64,000 nt of DNA, taken from the NCBI GenBank assembly GCA_964215955.1, contig CAXPDR010000023.1:98735-162734 (forward strand). The letters are read 5' to 3'. The translations under genes were made by a program, and so were the position numbers. The notes beneath the pieces were generated by a model, which ran no database searches, was not told the DNA's origin, and saw only the letters and a program-made list of their open reading frames with translations. Positions 8,848-17,823 of the stretch are shown here, in pieces (positions within the stretch are counted from its first letter, which is position 1; every line of letters begins with the position of its first letter). Source of the DNA: GCA-2706205 sp964215955 (lineage in GTDB: Bacteria; Bdellovibrionota; Bacteriovoracia; Bacteriovoracales; Bacteriovoracaceae).

Positions 8848-9504
8848 ATGGCACTTTCAAAAGAACAAATAGCAAAACGAATTGCAAAAGAATTAAAAGA
8901 TGGTTACTACGTAAACCTTGGTATCGGAATACCAACCTTGGTCGCAAACTTCGTCCCTGAGGGAATCGAAATTATGCTACAAAGTGAAAATGGCCTTCTT
9001 GGAATGGGAGAATTCCCAGCCGAGGATAAAGTTGATGCCGATCTAATAAATGCGGGGAAACAAACCGTAACAATGACTCCAGGAGCTGCCTTATTTGATT
9101 CTGCAGATTCTTTTGCCATGATCCGTGGAGGCCATGTAGACTTAACGGTACTAGGTGCATTTGAAATAGACCAAGCAGGTAATATTGCATCTTGGATGAT
9201 TCCAGGGAAGTTAGTAAAAGGCATGGGCGGAGCTATGGATTTAGTTGCCGGAGCAGAAAATATAATAGTCGCAATGACACATGCAAATAAACATGGTGTC
9301 TCTAAAATTTTAAAAAGTTGTTCACTTCCACTTACTGGGGTTGCTTGTGTTAAAAAGGTCGTCACAGATTTGGCTTATATGGAGTTGATTGACGGAAAGT
9401 TTCATTTATTAGAGCGTGCACCAGGAGTAAGCGTAGAAGAGATCCAACAAAAGACTGAAGCTGACCTTGTTGTTTCTGGAGATATTCCTGAGATGACTTT
9501 TTAA
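8848..9504 (+). CDS. scoB: 3-oxoacid CoA-transferase subunit B
   Basis: The beta subunit of the class I CoA-transferase. It carries the active-site glutamate in the SENG motif (MLQSENGLLGMG, near residue 45), preceded by the family's GIGIPTLVANF. The glutamate forms the enzyme-CoA thioester intermediate in this family. The 218-residue length is typical. With subunit A and the divergent AtoE transporter it forms a unit for uptake and activation of short-chain acids, which would feed the beta-oxidation genes elsewhere in the window. Its 3' end overlaps the convergent receiver gene by four bases. Confidence 0.92.
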   Translation: MALSKEQIAKRIAKELKDGYYVNLGIGIPTLVANFVPEGIEIMLQSENGLLGMGEFPAEDKVDADLINAGKQTVTMTPGAALFDSADSFAMIRGGHVDLTVLGAFEIDQAGNIASWMIPGKLVKGMGGAMDLVAGAENIIVAMTHANKHGVSKILKSCSLPLTGVACVKKVVTDLAYMELIDGKFHLLERAPGVSVEEIQQKTEADLVVSGDIPEMTF

Positions 9505-9866
9505 ATTAAAATTCTTTGAACATATTCCTGTATATCAAATGGCTTGGCCGTAATATTCTCAGAATCAAAATTAAGAGAAGCTAGCTGTGCCAGACGATCA
9601 GGAGTTAAGAATCCGCTGATAATTTGAACCTTTATTGAAGGATAACATTCAATGACATTTGCCAAAAAGCTCAAAGAGCTTTCCCCTTGGATGACTAGAT
9701 CTGAGACAATTAAATCTGGCTTTAAAAGTTCAATGGCCTTGGTACATTCTGAGAACGTTTTAAAGGTTTGTACTTCATAGCCCTTTTCAGAAATACACGC
9801 CTCTAAGAGCTCACTAATTCCTACTTCATCATCGACTATATAAACAAGACTACCCTCAATATTCAC
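9501..9866 (-). CDS. Single-domain response regulator (receiver)
   Basis: A stand-alone CheY-like receiver of about 121 residues. It has an acidic pair (YIVDDE), the phospho-acceptor in DLIVSD and a lysine in TAKPFD, so it is probably active. The GTG at 9866 is taken as start because GGAAGGA lies seven bases upstream; a TTG eight codons earlier has no site. It has no output domain, so it should act by binding other proteins. Its kinase is unknown, though the histidine kinase near 5 kb is a candidate. Confidence 0.82.
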   Translation of the reverse strand: MNIEGSLVYIVDDEVGISELLEACISEKGYEVQTFKTFSECTKAIELLKPDLIVSDLVIQGESSLSFLANVIECYPSIKVQIISGFLTPDRLAQLASLNFDSENITAKPFDIQEYVQRILI

Positions 9867-9968
9867 AATAAATTCCTTCCAATTTTTCAATTAATAAAAT
9901 ATTTTAATAAAAACAAAAATACTTCTTAAATAAGGGAAGTTTAAATTAAGTAAAAATAAAGTATAATC

Positions 9969-10616
9969 ATGTTCAAGAATAATAATGTAGAATTTTGCTT
10001 TTTAAAAATTGACGATTTAGATCCGAAAGAATTTGAAATTTCAATTCCAGAAAAATTACAAAGTGCTCACCCAAAAAGGATAAAAGAATTCATCGGGGGA
10101 AGACATTGTGTTTTTAAAGCTGCTAAAAACTTAGGGTTTAAAATAAAGAGTCTTCCCATGGATGATAAAGGTGCACCAATATGGCCTAATGAGATCGTAG
10201 GCAGTATCTCCCATACCAAAGGGTTTGCAATTGCTGCTGTGGCCCTTAAAAAAAACTATAAATCAATTGGTATTGATACTGAAGTAATTATAAATGAAAC
10301 CAAATTCTCAGTTATCGAAAAAAACATTTTAACGAATTTTGACAAGCAATTTATATCGACTAAGAACTATCCTTCAAAAAATGAAATCTACACTCTCATT
10401 TTTTCGGCAAAAGAAGCCTTATTTAAATTAATTAATCCACTAGCTCATACTTATTTCGGGTTTAATGAAGCTAACATGATTGATATTGATTTAAGCAATA
10501 AGACTTTTAAAATTCAATTAGATTCAAAGCAAAAAGACCTATTAATGTTTAATGCCATCTATATAGGTAAATATACTGTATTTGAATCTAGGATTGTGAC
10601 TTTCCTAACTCTTTAG
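9969..10616 (+). CDS. 4'-phosphopantetheinyl transferase (Sfp/EntD-like)
   Basis: Moves the 4'-phosphopantetheine arm from CoA onto a serine of carrier proteins. The family motifs are in order: GGRHCVFKAA (about 43-52), GSISHTKG (78-85), GIDTE with Mg-binding Asp103/Glu105, and FSAKEALFK (145-153) with the catalytic Lys/Glu. At 215 residues it matches the EntD/Sfp group, not the short AcpS. No polyketide or peptide synthase is in the window, so its carrier protein could be the fatty-acid ACP. A perfect TATAAT ends one base before the ATG, leaving the start or promoter in doubt. The 3' end overlaps the convergent oxidoreductase by 29 bases. Confidence 0.88.
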   Translation: MFKNNNVEFCFLKIDDLDPKEFEISIPEKLQSAHPKRIKEFIGGRHCVFKAAKNLGFKIKSLPMDDKGAPIWPNEIVGSISHTKGFAIAAVALKKNYKSIGIDTEVIINETKFSVIEKNILTNFDKQFISTKNYPSKNEIYTLIFSAKEALFKLINPLAHTYFGFNEANMIDIDLSNKTFKIQLDSKQKDLLMFNAIYIGKYTVFESRIVTFLTL

Positions 10617-11628
10617 ACAATTGCATTTCTAATTCCTTGGCAGCTAAAAAAGCGAAGGTGAAACCATTTTTATATAATCCGCAAATAGCAAATGTATTTG
10701 CATCAACCCGCCCCCAGAAGGGCATTCTTTTGTAACCTTTTTGCCTGATTCCGGTAAAGGCCTCAAACTTCTCAAGCTGAGGTATATCAATATTAACCTT
10801 AGTAGCTATATTCTTATGAATCTGATCTAAAAGGTCCATTCTAGGGGTTAAAATTGCAGAGTTATTTTCCGTAGTAGAGCCAATTTGTAAAACTCCTTGA
10901 GATTTTCGATAAATAAAATGATGTCCATTTAAAACAAGATTAAAGTCTGACTTAAAGCAAAGATCAGTCTTTTCGATCTTCATCTCTAAATATGAACCAG
11001 CAACAGTTTTACAGTGATCAAGATAGTAATCAAATTCGTGGTTTTTATTTTTTAAAAGATTTGCAGTACCGTGATTGGTGCAAACAAATATATAATCGAA
11101 TTCAAAAACTCCCGCATTTGTAAAAACCTTTTTGCCATCAATCTTTTTAACAAAAGCTTTTTTCTCAGTTCTCTCCACGCCTTTGAGCAATGAGTTTTTA
11201 AGCTTATATGGATCAATAAAATAAGCTTCATTTTCAACGTAATAAACAGAAGAAGGTGTAATATTATTTAAGAAGGGATGAGATTTAACTTGCATAGGTT
11301 GAGAATATCTTCTTTCCCATTTTTCTTTATCTTCCTCTCCCCAGATTTGAAATTCGCTTCCCTTATAAACACCATCATACTTACTGAAATTATGCTTTAA
11401 TAAAAACTCATCATAGCTATTACAAATAAGATCTCCGAGCTTGGAAATTCCCTTAGTTGTACCTCGCAAGCAATTAATGGAAGTCGTCCTATAACTGCAA
11501 CCAGGATGAAAGTCATCACAGGAAAAATTAGAAATCTTAAGGTTTTTAATATGTGAAAACCTCTCCTGCAGTGCCCAAGCTGCGATCCCGTCTCCAATTA
11601 TCAAAATATTTTTTGTTGTATTATTCAT
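10588..11628 (-). CDS. FAD-dependent oxidoreductase (DAO-like)
   Basis: The N-terminus is a dinucleotide-binding fold (NILIIGDGIAAWALQERF), and YIFVCTNHGTANLL and a C-terminal ICGLYKNGFTFAFLAA fit the second FAD contact of D-amino-acid-oxidase-like enzymes. It would oxidise an amine or hydroxyl group using bound FAD, but the substrate is not evident. Residues 40-60 contain CSYRTTSINCLRGTTKG, a segment near the flavin in this fold. The 346-residue length is normal. It runs convergent to, and overlaps, the phosphopantetheinyl transferase gene. It diverges from tex. Confidence 0.75.
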   Translation of the reverse strand: MNNTTKNILIIGDGIAAWALQERFSHIKNLKISNFSCDDFHPGCSYRTTSINCLRGTTKGISKLGDLICNSYDEFLLKHNFSKYDGVYKGSEFQIWGEEDKEKWERRYSQPMQVKSHPFLNNITPSSVYYVENEAYFIDPYKLKNSLLKGVERTEKKAFVKKIDGKKVFTNAGVFEFDYIFVCTNHGTANLLKNKNHEFDYYLDHCKTVAGSYLEMKIEKTDLCFKSDFNLVLNGHHFIYRKSQGVLQIGSTTENNSAILTPRMDLLDQIHKNIATKVNIDIPQLEKFEAFTGIRQKGYKRMPFWGRVDANTFAICGLYKNGFTFAFLAAKELEMQLSKELGKSQS

Positions 11629-11723
11629 ATTTTAAGATTCCTTAAGTTATTTATTTGCAAAGGCATCCTTAATAAATTATCGTTTTATATCAAATTTTAT
11701 AAGGAAATAAGGAGAATTTGTCC

Positions 11724-14033
11724 ATGTCTAAAGAACTAGATAATAAAGCAATCGCCTACGTTGTGGCCAAAACTGGAATAGCAGTAAACCAGGTAATTTC
11801 AACATCGAATTTATTATTTTTAGAAGACTGTACTATCCCCTTCATTTCTAGATATAGAAAGGAAGTTACGGGTAATTTGGATGAAGTTCAAATTAGAAAT
11901 ATCCAAGAGTTTTATGAGGAATACCAGGAAATTGAAAAAAGACGGGCATATATCTTAGAAACCATTACCAAGATGGAAAAATTAACACCAGAACTTCAAA
12001 AAAAGATCCAGGCTTGTGAAACGTTAAACCAGCTTGAAGACCTCTATGCTCCTTATAAATCAAAGAAGAAAACTAAAGCGACTCTTGCAAAAGAAAAAGG
12101 ACTTGAACCTTTAGCGGAATTACTTCTTACAGCAAAAGATGGCTTTGATAAACAAATCGATAACATTAATAAGACTTTTGTTTCTGGTAGCGATGGAAAA
12201 GTTAAAAATATTGAAGAAGCACTAAATGGAGCTTGCGATATCATCGTTGAGAATTTTGTGCATAACCCAGATACCAAAGAAGAACTTAGAAAAGAATTCT
12301 GGAAATCCGCTAAGATTAAATCCAGCAAGAGAAAAGATGCTGAACAAATAAATGATCATCAAAAATTTAAAGATTTTTTTGAGTTCGAAGAAAATATTTC
12401 AGCACTTCAAGACCCTAAGAACTCACACCGTTTCATGGCCATGAGAAGAGGGATGAATTTAAAAGTATTAAAGATTGAAATTATCCTTGAAGGTGATCAT
12501 GGAGTTAAGATCATTGAAGCAAATAGCTTTCCAAATGGAGAGGCTCTCGGTAATTATGATTTATTGATGAAACTAGCTAAAAAGGCTTATGACAGTTCAA
12601 TATCAACTAGCCTCGATTTAGAATGTAAAACCGAGTTAAAGAAAATATCTGATTCAGCAGCAATCGATGTCTTTGGTATTAACCTTAAGAATTTATTATT
12701 ACAACCTTACCTAGGATCAAAAGCTGTTCTTGGAATTGACCCAGGAGTAAGAACAGGTTGTAAAATCGTTGTTATCGATGCCAATGGTAAATTTATCGGA
12801 GACCACGTTGTCTACCCATTTGCTCCTAAATTCGATGAAACCGGATCAAAAATGATCTTGGAAAAGCTTATTGAAGCTTTTGATATAAAATATATTGCGA
12901 TTGGAAATGGTACTAATGGTAGGGAAACTCTAGAATTTGTAGAAGATAATATAAAAGCAGTCCAAGACGGTTCTGTAAAAGCGACTATTATCTCTGAAGC
13001 CGGAGCATCAATCTATTCTGCGAGTGATATTGCAAGAAAGGAATTCCCTGATAAGGATGTTACAGTAAGAGGTGCCGTAAGCATCGCCAGAAGATTTCAA
13101 GACCCTCTAGCTGAACTTGTAAAAATCGATCCAAAATCGATTGGTGTTGGTCAGTACCAACATGATGTCAATCAAGTAAAACTTAAAAAGTCACTTACTG
13201 GTGTTGTCGAAGGCTGTGTTAACTTCGTTGGAGTTGATTTAAATACTGCCTCTGCACCTCTACTTTCTTATATCTCTGGTATTGGTCCTTCAGTTGCTGA
13301 AAACATAGTTAAACATAGAGAAAAAATCGGAGGTTTCAAATCTCGAGAAGAGCTTCTAAAAGTTTCTCGTTTTACAAATAAAGTATTTGAACAATCGGCA
13401 GGTTTTTTAAGAATCTACAATGGAAGTAATCCACTTGATGGAACATTTATTCACCCAGAAAGATATCCTATTCTTGAGGCGTGGTCTAAAAATAATAATA
13501 CATCCCTAAGTAATTTAGTTTCGGATCAAGATGCAATTACAAAATTATCTCAGGATAGCTCACTTAAAGCAGAAGTTGGTGAAATGACTTTTGATGATAT
13601 TGTAAAATCGTTAAAAGCTCCAAAACAAGATCCAAGGTCAGAATTTAAGTCCATAGAGTTTAGAAAAGATATTAGAAAAATCGATGATCTAAAACTTGGT
13701 GAATGGTATACAGGAGTTGTTAACAATATCACTAATTTTGGTGCTTTCGTTGACATGGGTGTAAAAGAAAGTGGTCTTCTTCATATCTCACAGATTTCAA
13801 ATGAATTTGTAGAAAACCCACTAGACAAATTAAAAGTTGGACAAGAGCTAAAAGTTAGAGTGATTGAAGTTGATCTAGATAGAAAAAGAGTAAGTCTAAG
13901 TTGTAAGACTGACTCAGAAGTTGAATACTCAAAACATTCTGGAAAAGGACCAAAACCAAAGACGAAAGCTAAACCTCAACCTCAAATGAAAAATAACGCC
14001 TTTGCAGGTCTGGCCAATTTAAAACTAAAATAA
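11724..14033 (+). CDS. tex: Tex-family RNA-binding transcription accessory protein
   Basis: Full-length Tex (769 residues from the chosen ATG). The order is an N-terminal helical Tex domain (1-200), a YqgF/RNase H-like core starting VLGIDPGVRTGCK (about 335), a helix-hairpin-helix region (ISGIGPSVAENIVKHREKIG, about 515-540) and a C-terminal S1 RNA-binding domain (GVVNNITNFGAFVDMG then LLHISQI, about 650-720). A basic proline/lysine tail follows. Tex proteins bind RNA and RNA polymerase and affect transcription termination and virulence traits. The ATG at 11724 has GGAG nine bases upstream. The gene is translationally coupled to the next one. Confidence 0.95.
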   Translation: MSKELDNKAIAYVVAKTGIAVNQVISTSNLLFLEDCTIPFISRYRKEVTGNLDEVQIRNIQEFYEEYQEIEKRRAYILETITKMEKLTPELQKKIQACETLNQLEDLYAPYKSKKKTKATLAKEKGLEPLAELLLTAKDGFDKQIDNINKTFVSGSDGKVKNIEEALNGACDIIVENFVHNPDTKEELRKEFWKSAKIKSSKRKDAEQINDHQKFKDFFEFEENISALQDPKNSHRFMAMRRGMNLKVLKIEIILEGDHGVKIIEANSFPNGEALGNYDLLMKLAKKAYDSSISTSLDLECKTELKKISDSAAIDVFGINLKNLLLQPYLGSKAVLGIDPGVRTGCKIVVIDANGKFIGDHVVYPFAPKFDETGSKMILEKLIEAFDIKYIAIGNGTNGRETLEFVEDNIKAVQDGSVKATIISEAGASIYSASDIARKEFPDKDVTVRGAVSIARRFQDPLAELVKIDPKSIGVGQYQHDVNQVKLKKSLTGVVEGCVNFVGVDLNTASAPLLSYISGIGPSVAENIVKHREKIGGFKSREELLKVSRFTNKVFEQSAGFLRIYNGSNPLDGTFIHPERYPILEAWSKNNNTSLSNLVSDQDAITKLSQDSSLKAEVGEMTFDDIVKSLKAPKQDPRSEFKSIEFRKDIRKIDDLKLGEWYTGVVNNITNFGAFVDMGVKESGLLHISQISNEFVENPLDKLKVGQELKVRVIEVDLDRKRVSLSCKTDSEVEYSKHSGKGPKPKTKAKPQPQMKNNAFAGLANLKLK

Positions 14034-14692
14034 TGAGATTTTTAATTCTAATTTCACTTTTATTTTCAACAATAGTATTGGCCAATAAGAAGCCATCTAT
14101 AAAGGTGGGACAAGTCATTTACCCACCTTATTTTACTGAAAATTTTGACGGGATTTTGAATAAAAAAATAGAAAACATACTTTCTTCATTTGAGGTGAGA
14201 TGGTTAAACATCCCTCTTCCTAGAGCAATTAAACATCTTAACAACGGCGATATAGATATCAATACTTCTTTAGTAAAAGTTAAAGAAAGATTAAATATAT
14301 TAGATTTTTCTTCTGAGCCCATTGTAAGTATAAGCCCCGCATTTTGTTCAACTGAAAAAAAGAAGACCCTTTTAAAGGACGATCTTAAAACGATGCTAAA
14401 TTTAAGAAATGTCCTTATTCCAAAAGGATCACATCTAAAACAAGAATTAGGTAGTCTAAAAACCCAAACTAAGTTTATCGAGATTGCCTACAAGGGCAAT
14501 TATATTGAGAGAGCAATCAAAATGCTAAAGCTCAATAGAGTTGATATAGCATTTTTTCCAGAGAAAAAGTCTTTTGAAAAAAAGGCACAGCAAATGAATA
14601 TTCACTGTCTTCAAAGTTATTCAAAGAAACACCTACATTTTAGCTTCAAAAAAGGAAATCCTTTAAAGGCTAAGATTGATGGGGTGATGTAG
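14033..14692 (+). CDS. Periplasmic solute-binding-like protein
   Basis: A signal peptide (cleavage near VLA-NKK) precedes a 200-residue domain that resembles the family 3 extracellular solute-binding fold. It has VGQVIYPPYF near the start, then LPRAIKHLNNGDIDI and RLNILDFSSEPI, the pattern of amino-acid-binding proteins. The start overlaps the tex stop (TAATG), so it is coupled to tex, although no functional link is known. There are no transporter permease or ATPase genes nearby, so it may be a stand-alone ligand sensor. It is somewhat shorter than typical members (about 240). Confidence 0.7.
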   Translation: MRFLILISLLFSTIVLANKKPSIKVGQVIYPPYFTENFDGILNKKIENILSSFEVRWLNIPLPRAIKHLNNGDIDINTSLVKVKERLNILDFSSEPIVSISPAFCSTEKKKTLLKDDLKTMLNLRNVLIPKGSHLKQELGSLKTQTKFIEIAYKGNYIERAIKMLKLNRVDIAFFPEKKSFEKKAQQMNIHCLQSYSKKHLHFSFKKGNPLKAKIDGVM

Positions 14693-14697
14693 GTCAT

Positions 14698-15912
14698 TTA
14701 ATTCAATACGCAAACTTGATACTTTGGAGTCGTGGTCACATCAGTTGTGGTAAAGGCGGTACCACCACTCATATATTCAAATTCATCAATTCCAGCTCCT
14801 GCTCTTGAGGTCCAATAATCAACACCGACATCACCGATAGTGGTAGCTTGAGTTGGAGTGACAACTGTCCAGTTTTCGCCATAATAATTTTGGCAGTTAC
14901 TTCCATAATATTTTTTTGGAGGTCCAACATCATACACTAAGAAGGCATCAATTTTTTGATTAAGCCAATCATCGTTATTTTCTCCTCCATGATACCTTAC
15001 ACTATCATTCCAGTCAGCAATTGAAGAGATACTATTAGTGTATGGAAAGACAACAAAACTTATCCCACCAATCTGTTTAACTTCAACCACCCCAAGATAA
15101 TATTTGTCAGTTAAATCAACTCCTGTGATTACATTATTTGGATCATTAATTAGATATTTATTATCAATTTTTCTTGTCCAAGACTGCTCAGTTCCAGAGG
15201 TATAATAATTGTAAAGGTGATTATCATTTCTTACGATAAAACCGGCCGCCGTAGCTGCTCCATTAGTAAAGCAATTATCAGCCCCAAACCCTTTCCCCGA
15301 ACAACTAGAGGCGACAAGATTTGCAGGGTTAACATATACCACAAACCCTCCTGAGGATATTGAGGTTATCCAATTGCTCCCAGTAGAGATAAATTCCCTA
15401 TAGCCCGAATCTTCGGCCATAAAAAACTGAATATCAGTGGATCCATCTAAATCATCCCCTGAGAAGAGATTCATCCTAACCTCTGCAAAGTTGACTAAAG
15501 AAACTTTAAAAGAAAATCCGGGGTCAACTGTAGTTATATCTGGTAAATTTAAGACAGCTGTATTTTGAACAACATATAATGTTCCGCTATCAGCTGGAGT
15601 AATGGCAATAGTTTGGTGAGTTGCTATATTTTGGACTAAACTCCCTCCCCCAGAAACCCCATTAATCTTATTTTCTAAATATTGAAAGTTTTCATTTATT
15701 TTTTGAGCTGAAATAACCTCTCCATCATTAAAGATATGAAGAGATGTAATTACGGCGGCAAAGCCATACAAGGAACCACTTAACAGAGCGGTAATCACAC
15801 TATACTTTAAAAGAGAAGTAAGTTTGTTTTTCTTACTCTCCTCCTTGGCCTTCATACTTGAAAGTTCATTTTCTAAAAGCTGAATCTTTTCTTCTAAATT
15901 TTTGTCTTGCAT
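14698..15912 (-). CDS. Anchored surface protein with tail-fibre-like neck
   Basis: About 404 residues. It begins with a short coiled coil (LEEKIQLLENELSSMKAKEE), then a single membrane helix (residues about 40-60). The segment FNDGEVISAQKINENFQYLE follows, a pattern common at the neck of trimeric tail-fibre and surface proteins. The rest is beta-rich and ends with a region rich in Tyr/Trp/Gly and several cysteines. It is probably displayed outside the inner membrane. ATG 15912 is preferred; an upstream TTG lies inside the previous gene. It forms an operon with the lipoprotein just upstream. No enzyme motif found. Confidence 0.65.
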   Translation of the reverse strand: MQDKNLEEKIQLLENELSSMKAKEESKKNKLTSLLKYSVITALLSGSLYGFAAVITSLHIFNDGEVISAQKINENFQYLENKINGVSGGGSLVQNIATHQTIAITPADSGTLYVVQNTAVLNLPDITTVDPGFSFKVSLVNFAEVRMNLFSGDDLDGSTDIQFFMAEDSGYREFISTGSNWITSISSGGFVVYVNPANLVASSCSGKGFGADNCFTNGAATAAGFIVRNDNHLYNYYTSGTEQSWTRKIDNKYLINDPNNVITGVDLTDKYYLGVVEVKQIGGISFVVFPYTNSISSIADWNDSVRYHGGENNDDWLNQKIDAFLVYDVGPPKKYYGSNCQNYYGENWTVVTPTQATTIGDVGVDYWTSRAGAGIDEFEYMSGGTAFTTTDVTTTPKYQVCVLN

Positions 15913-15928
15913 AAGCTTACCTATATTT

Positions 15929-16576
15929 TTAAGGACCAAATTTTGTTACACCAAATTTACCAGCACCAAAAACGCCACCAGCTGCCCATTGAAATGGACC
16001 GTCACTACATCCATTGATAGCAATAGAGTTATTTATACTAATATCAATGACTACTTCATTTTCAATTTTTTCTTCTAGGGTTTTCCTTGTCGTCCCTACA
16101 ATCGATGCTCGACTTAAATTTGCCATCTGAGACTTATTTAAAGTTCTATAATCCGGGCAAGTTTCACTCCCATCATGGTTTCTAAAACCAAAAACATGAA
16201 AATCTATAGGTATGGCGGTTGGAACTTCTTCCATGACGATAGTCATTCCATCGGCGACGGTGACAGATGCCATCTTAAATTCATCTATACGCAAATCACC
16301 AACACAACTTCCTGGATTTCTTCCTTCTTTAAAAGTGAGACCTACAAAATAACAATCAATATCATCAAGAGTGGAAATATCATGCTGCCCAAACGAACTT
16401 GGATTAACTGCGGTTTCTTTTTGGGTTCGACTAAAACTTTTAATGGACCTATTGCCTATATCAGAAAGAGGCATAGAAATTTTAACACTGGTAGGAGTCG
16501 TTTCTTCCGGCGCAGGTGCACACCCATAAAATGAAAACCCAATTAATAAAAATATGATTAAAATTTTACTATTCAT
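15929..16576 (-). CDS. Predicted lipoprotein paired with surface protein
   Basis: A 215-residue protein with a signal sequence ending in the lipobox SFYGC (Cys19), followed by a Pro/Glu/Thr linker (APAPEETTPTS). The remaining domain has four further cysteines, in two likely disulfide-linked areas, which fits a periplasmic or surface location. It ends with a Gly/Phe-rich tail (GGVFGAGKFGVTKFGP). The next gene begins 16 bases later, so the two probably form one operon and perhaps one surface complex. No family recognised. Confidence 0.75.
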   Translation of the reverse strand: MNSKILIIFLLIGFSFYGCAPAPEETTPTSVKISMPLSDIGNRSIKSFSRTQKETAVNPSSFGQHDISTLDDIDCYFVGLTFKEGRNPGSCVGDLRIDEFKMASVTVADGMTIVMEEVPTAIPIDFHVFGFRNHDGSETCPDYRTLNKSQMANLSRASIVGTTRKTLEEKIENEVVIDISINNSIAINGCSDGPFQWAAGGVFGAGKFGVTKFGP

Positions 16577-16779
16577 CTTATATACCTTTTCGGTAAAAAC
16601 TCTTGAATACTTATGATATTTAATTTCAAAGGATTCACCTAGAAATGACTTAACCCAATGAATTTAGGTAAACTTAAGAGTTCCTTAACTGTATTTCTCG
16701 CTCAAGTTTATGGCAATTTTACGCCCTTTAGACTCTAGACTGAAATATTTGCTTAATACCTAAGAATTTCCATCTCTTA

Positions 16780-16785
16780 TATAAT
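16780..16785 (+). promoter_or_regulatory. -10 box consistent with a leaderless transcript
   Basis: A perfect TATAAT ends six bases before the ATG of the tyrosine recombinase, and no Shine-Dalgarno sequence is present. If this box is used, transcription would begin at or next to the start codon, giving a leaderless mRNA. No good -35 hexamer is seen at 16-18 bases upstream. Confidence 0.4.
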
Positions 16786-16791
16786 AAGTCT

Positions 16792-17823
16792 ATGAGTAAA
16801 AAGGATCTGCAAAAAAACAATACCGACTCTCACCTGATTCGCCATGACGATATAGATGAAGAACTCTTCAAAAAATTCCAACAGGCAGAAAATCAAAACT
16901 CCAATATTCAAGATTTTATTACAGAGTTTTTGGGACAGTTCATTTCAGAACAAACTCAAAAGGCTTATATATCAGATCTTAATGCCTTTTTCTCTTTTTT
17001 AAAAAAAGGAGGATTATTTGTCAGTCATCCCAATCAGATAAAAGGAACTCACTTCCAATTTTATAGAGATTTTCTTTTTGAAAAACAATATAGTAGTGCT
17101 ACCGTTAATAGAAAACTAGTTGCGATTAGGTCTTTTATCAAATGGGCGATGGCGCTAAAACTGATTGATCATAACCCCCTAGACGTAGTAAAACTTCCAA
17201 AGGTTGAAACTGAAACACCAACTAAAGCATTCGATGATCATGAGGTCGTCCAAATGCTTAACGCTCCTGACCTTAGTACTAAAAAAGGTCATCTACATAA
17301 ACTCATTATCCACATGCTATTTTCATTAGGACTAAGACGCTCGGAGCTCGCCAAAATTAAAATAAAAGATATTACCCAAGAGCGTGGACATTACGTTTTA
17401 AGAATTAAAGGAAAGGGTGACAAGACAAGATTTCTACCATTGAGCAAGGATGTGATTATTGCAATCCAAGATTATATGGATGCTATGGCAAAATTTAAAA
17501 TACACTTTGAAGCAGAAGATTTTCTCTTGCAAAGTACCCATAAAGGAAAAAACTCTAAACCAATGGACGGATCAACTATTTATAGAGTTATCAATAAATA
17601 TGCAAAACAATGTGGTATTAACAAAAAAGTAAGTCCACATAGTTGTAGGGCCACCGCCATTTCTCACCTGCTTGATACTCAAAAAACACCCATAAGAGAT
17701 GTTGCTATTTTTGCTGGCCACTCAAAAATTACGACGACAGAACGTTACGATAAAAGACGAGAAAGTCTAGATAACTCGGCCGCATATGATATAGATTATT
17801 TTTCTAAAAAATCAGCTAGCTAA
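16792..17823 (+). CDS. Tyrosine recombinase (XerC/D-like)
   Basis: A 343-residue site-specific recombinase with the complete catalytic set: Arg182 (GLRRSEL), Lys208 (KGKGDKTR), His283 and Arg286 (HSCRAT), His310 (AGHSKI) and the nucleophile Tyr319 (TERYD). An N-terminal SAM-like core-binding domain spans about 42-125. A charged 40-residue leader precedes it, longer than in E. coli XerC/XerD. It may be a Xer chromosome-dimer resolvase or a stand-alone integrase. I see no att repeats, excisionase or phage genes nearby, so a housekeeping role is plausible. It overlaps the convergent PilZ-like gene by 12 bases. Confidence 0.88.
   Translation: MSKKDLQKNNTDSHLIRHDDIDEELFKKFQQAENQNSNIQDFITEFLGQFISEQTQKAYISDLNAFFSFLKKGGLFVSHPNQIKGTHFQFYRDFLFEKQYSSATVNRKLVAIRSFIKWAMALKLIDHNPLDVVKLPKVETETPTKAFDDHEVVQMLNAPDLSTKKGHLHKLIIHMLFSLGLRRSELAKIKIKDITQERGHYVLRIKGKGDKTRFLPLSKDVIIAIQDYMDAMAKFKIHFEAEDFLLQSTHKGKNSKPMDGSTIYRVINKYAKQCGINKKVSPHSCRATAISHLLDTQKTPIRDVAIFAGHSKITTTERYDKRRESLDNSAAYDIDYFSKKSAS

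Noticed and set aside
8907..9365. Minus-strand 152-codon frame in the CoA-transferase B gene
   Set aside because: Antisense to a conserved enzyme, with no start signal.
16577..16791. Possible small gene in the divergent gap
   Set aside because: The longest frame has about 17 codons without a ribosome-binding site; it is probably just promoter DNA.
16792..17823. Recombinase as mark of an integrated element
   Set aside because: No att repeats, tRNA, phage or transfer genes nearby, and base composition is like its neighbours.
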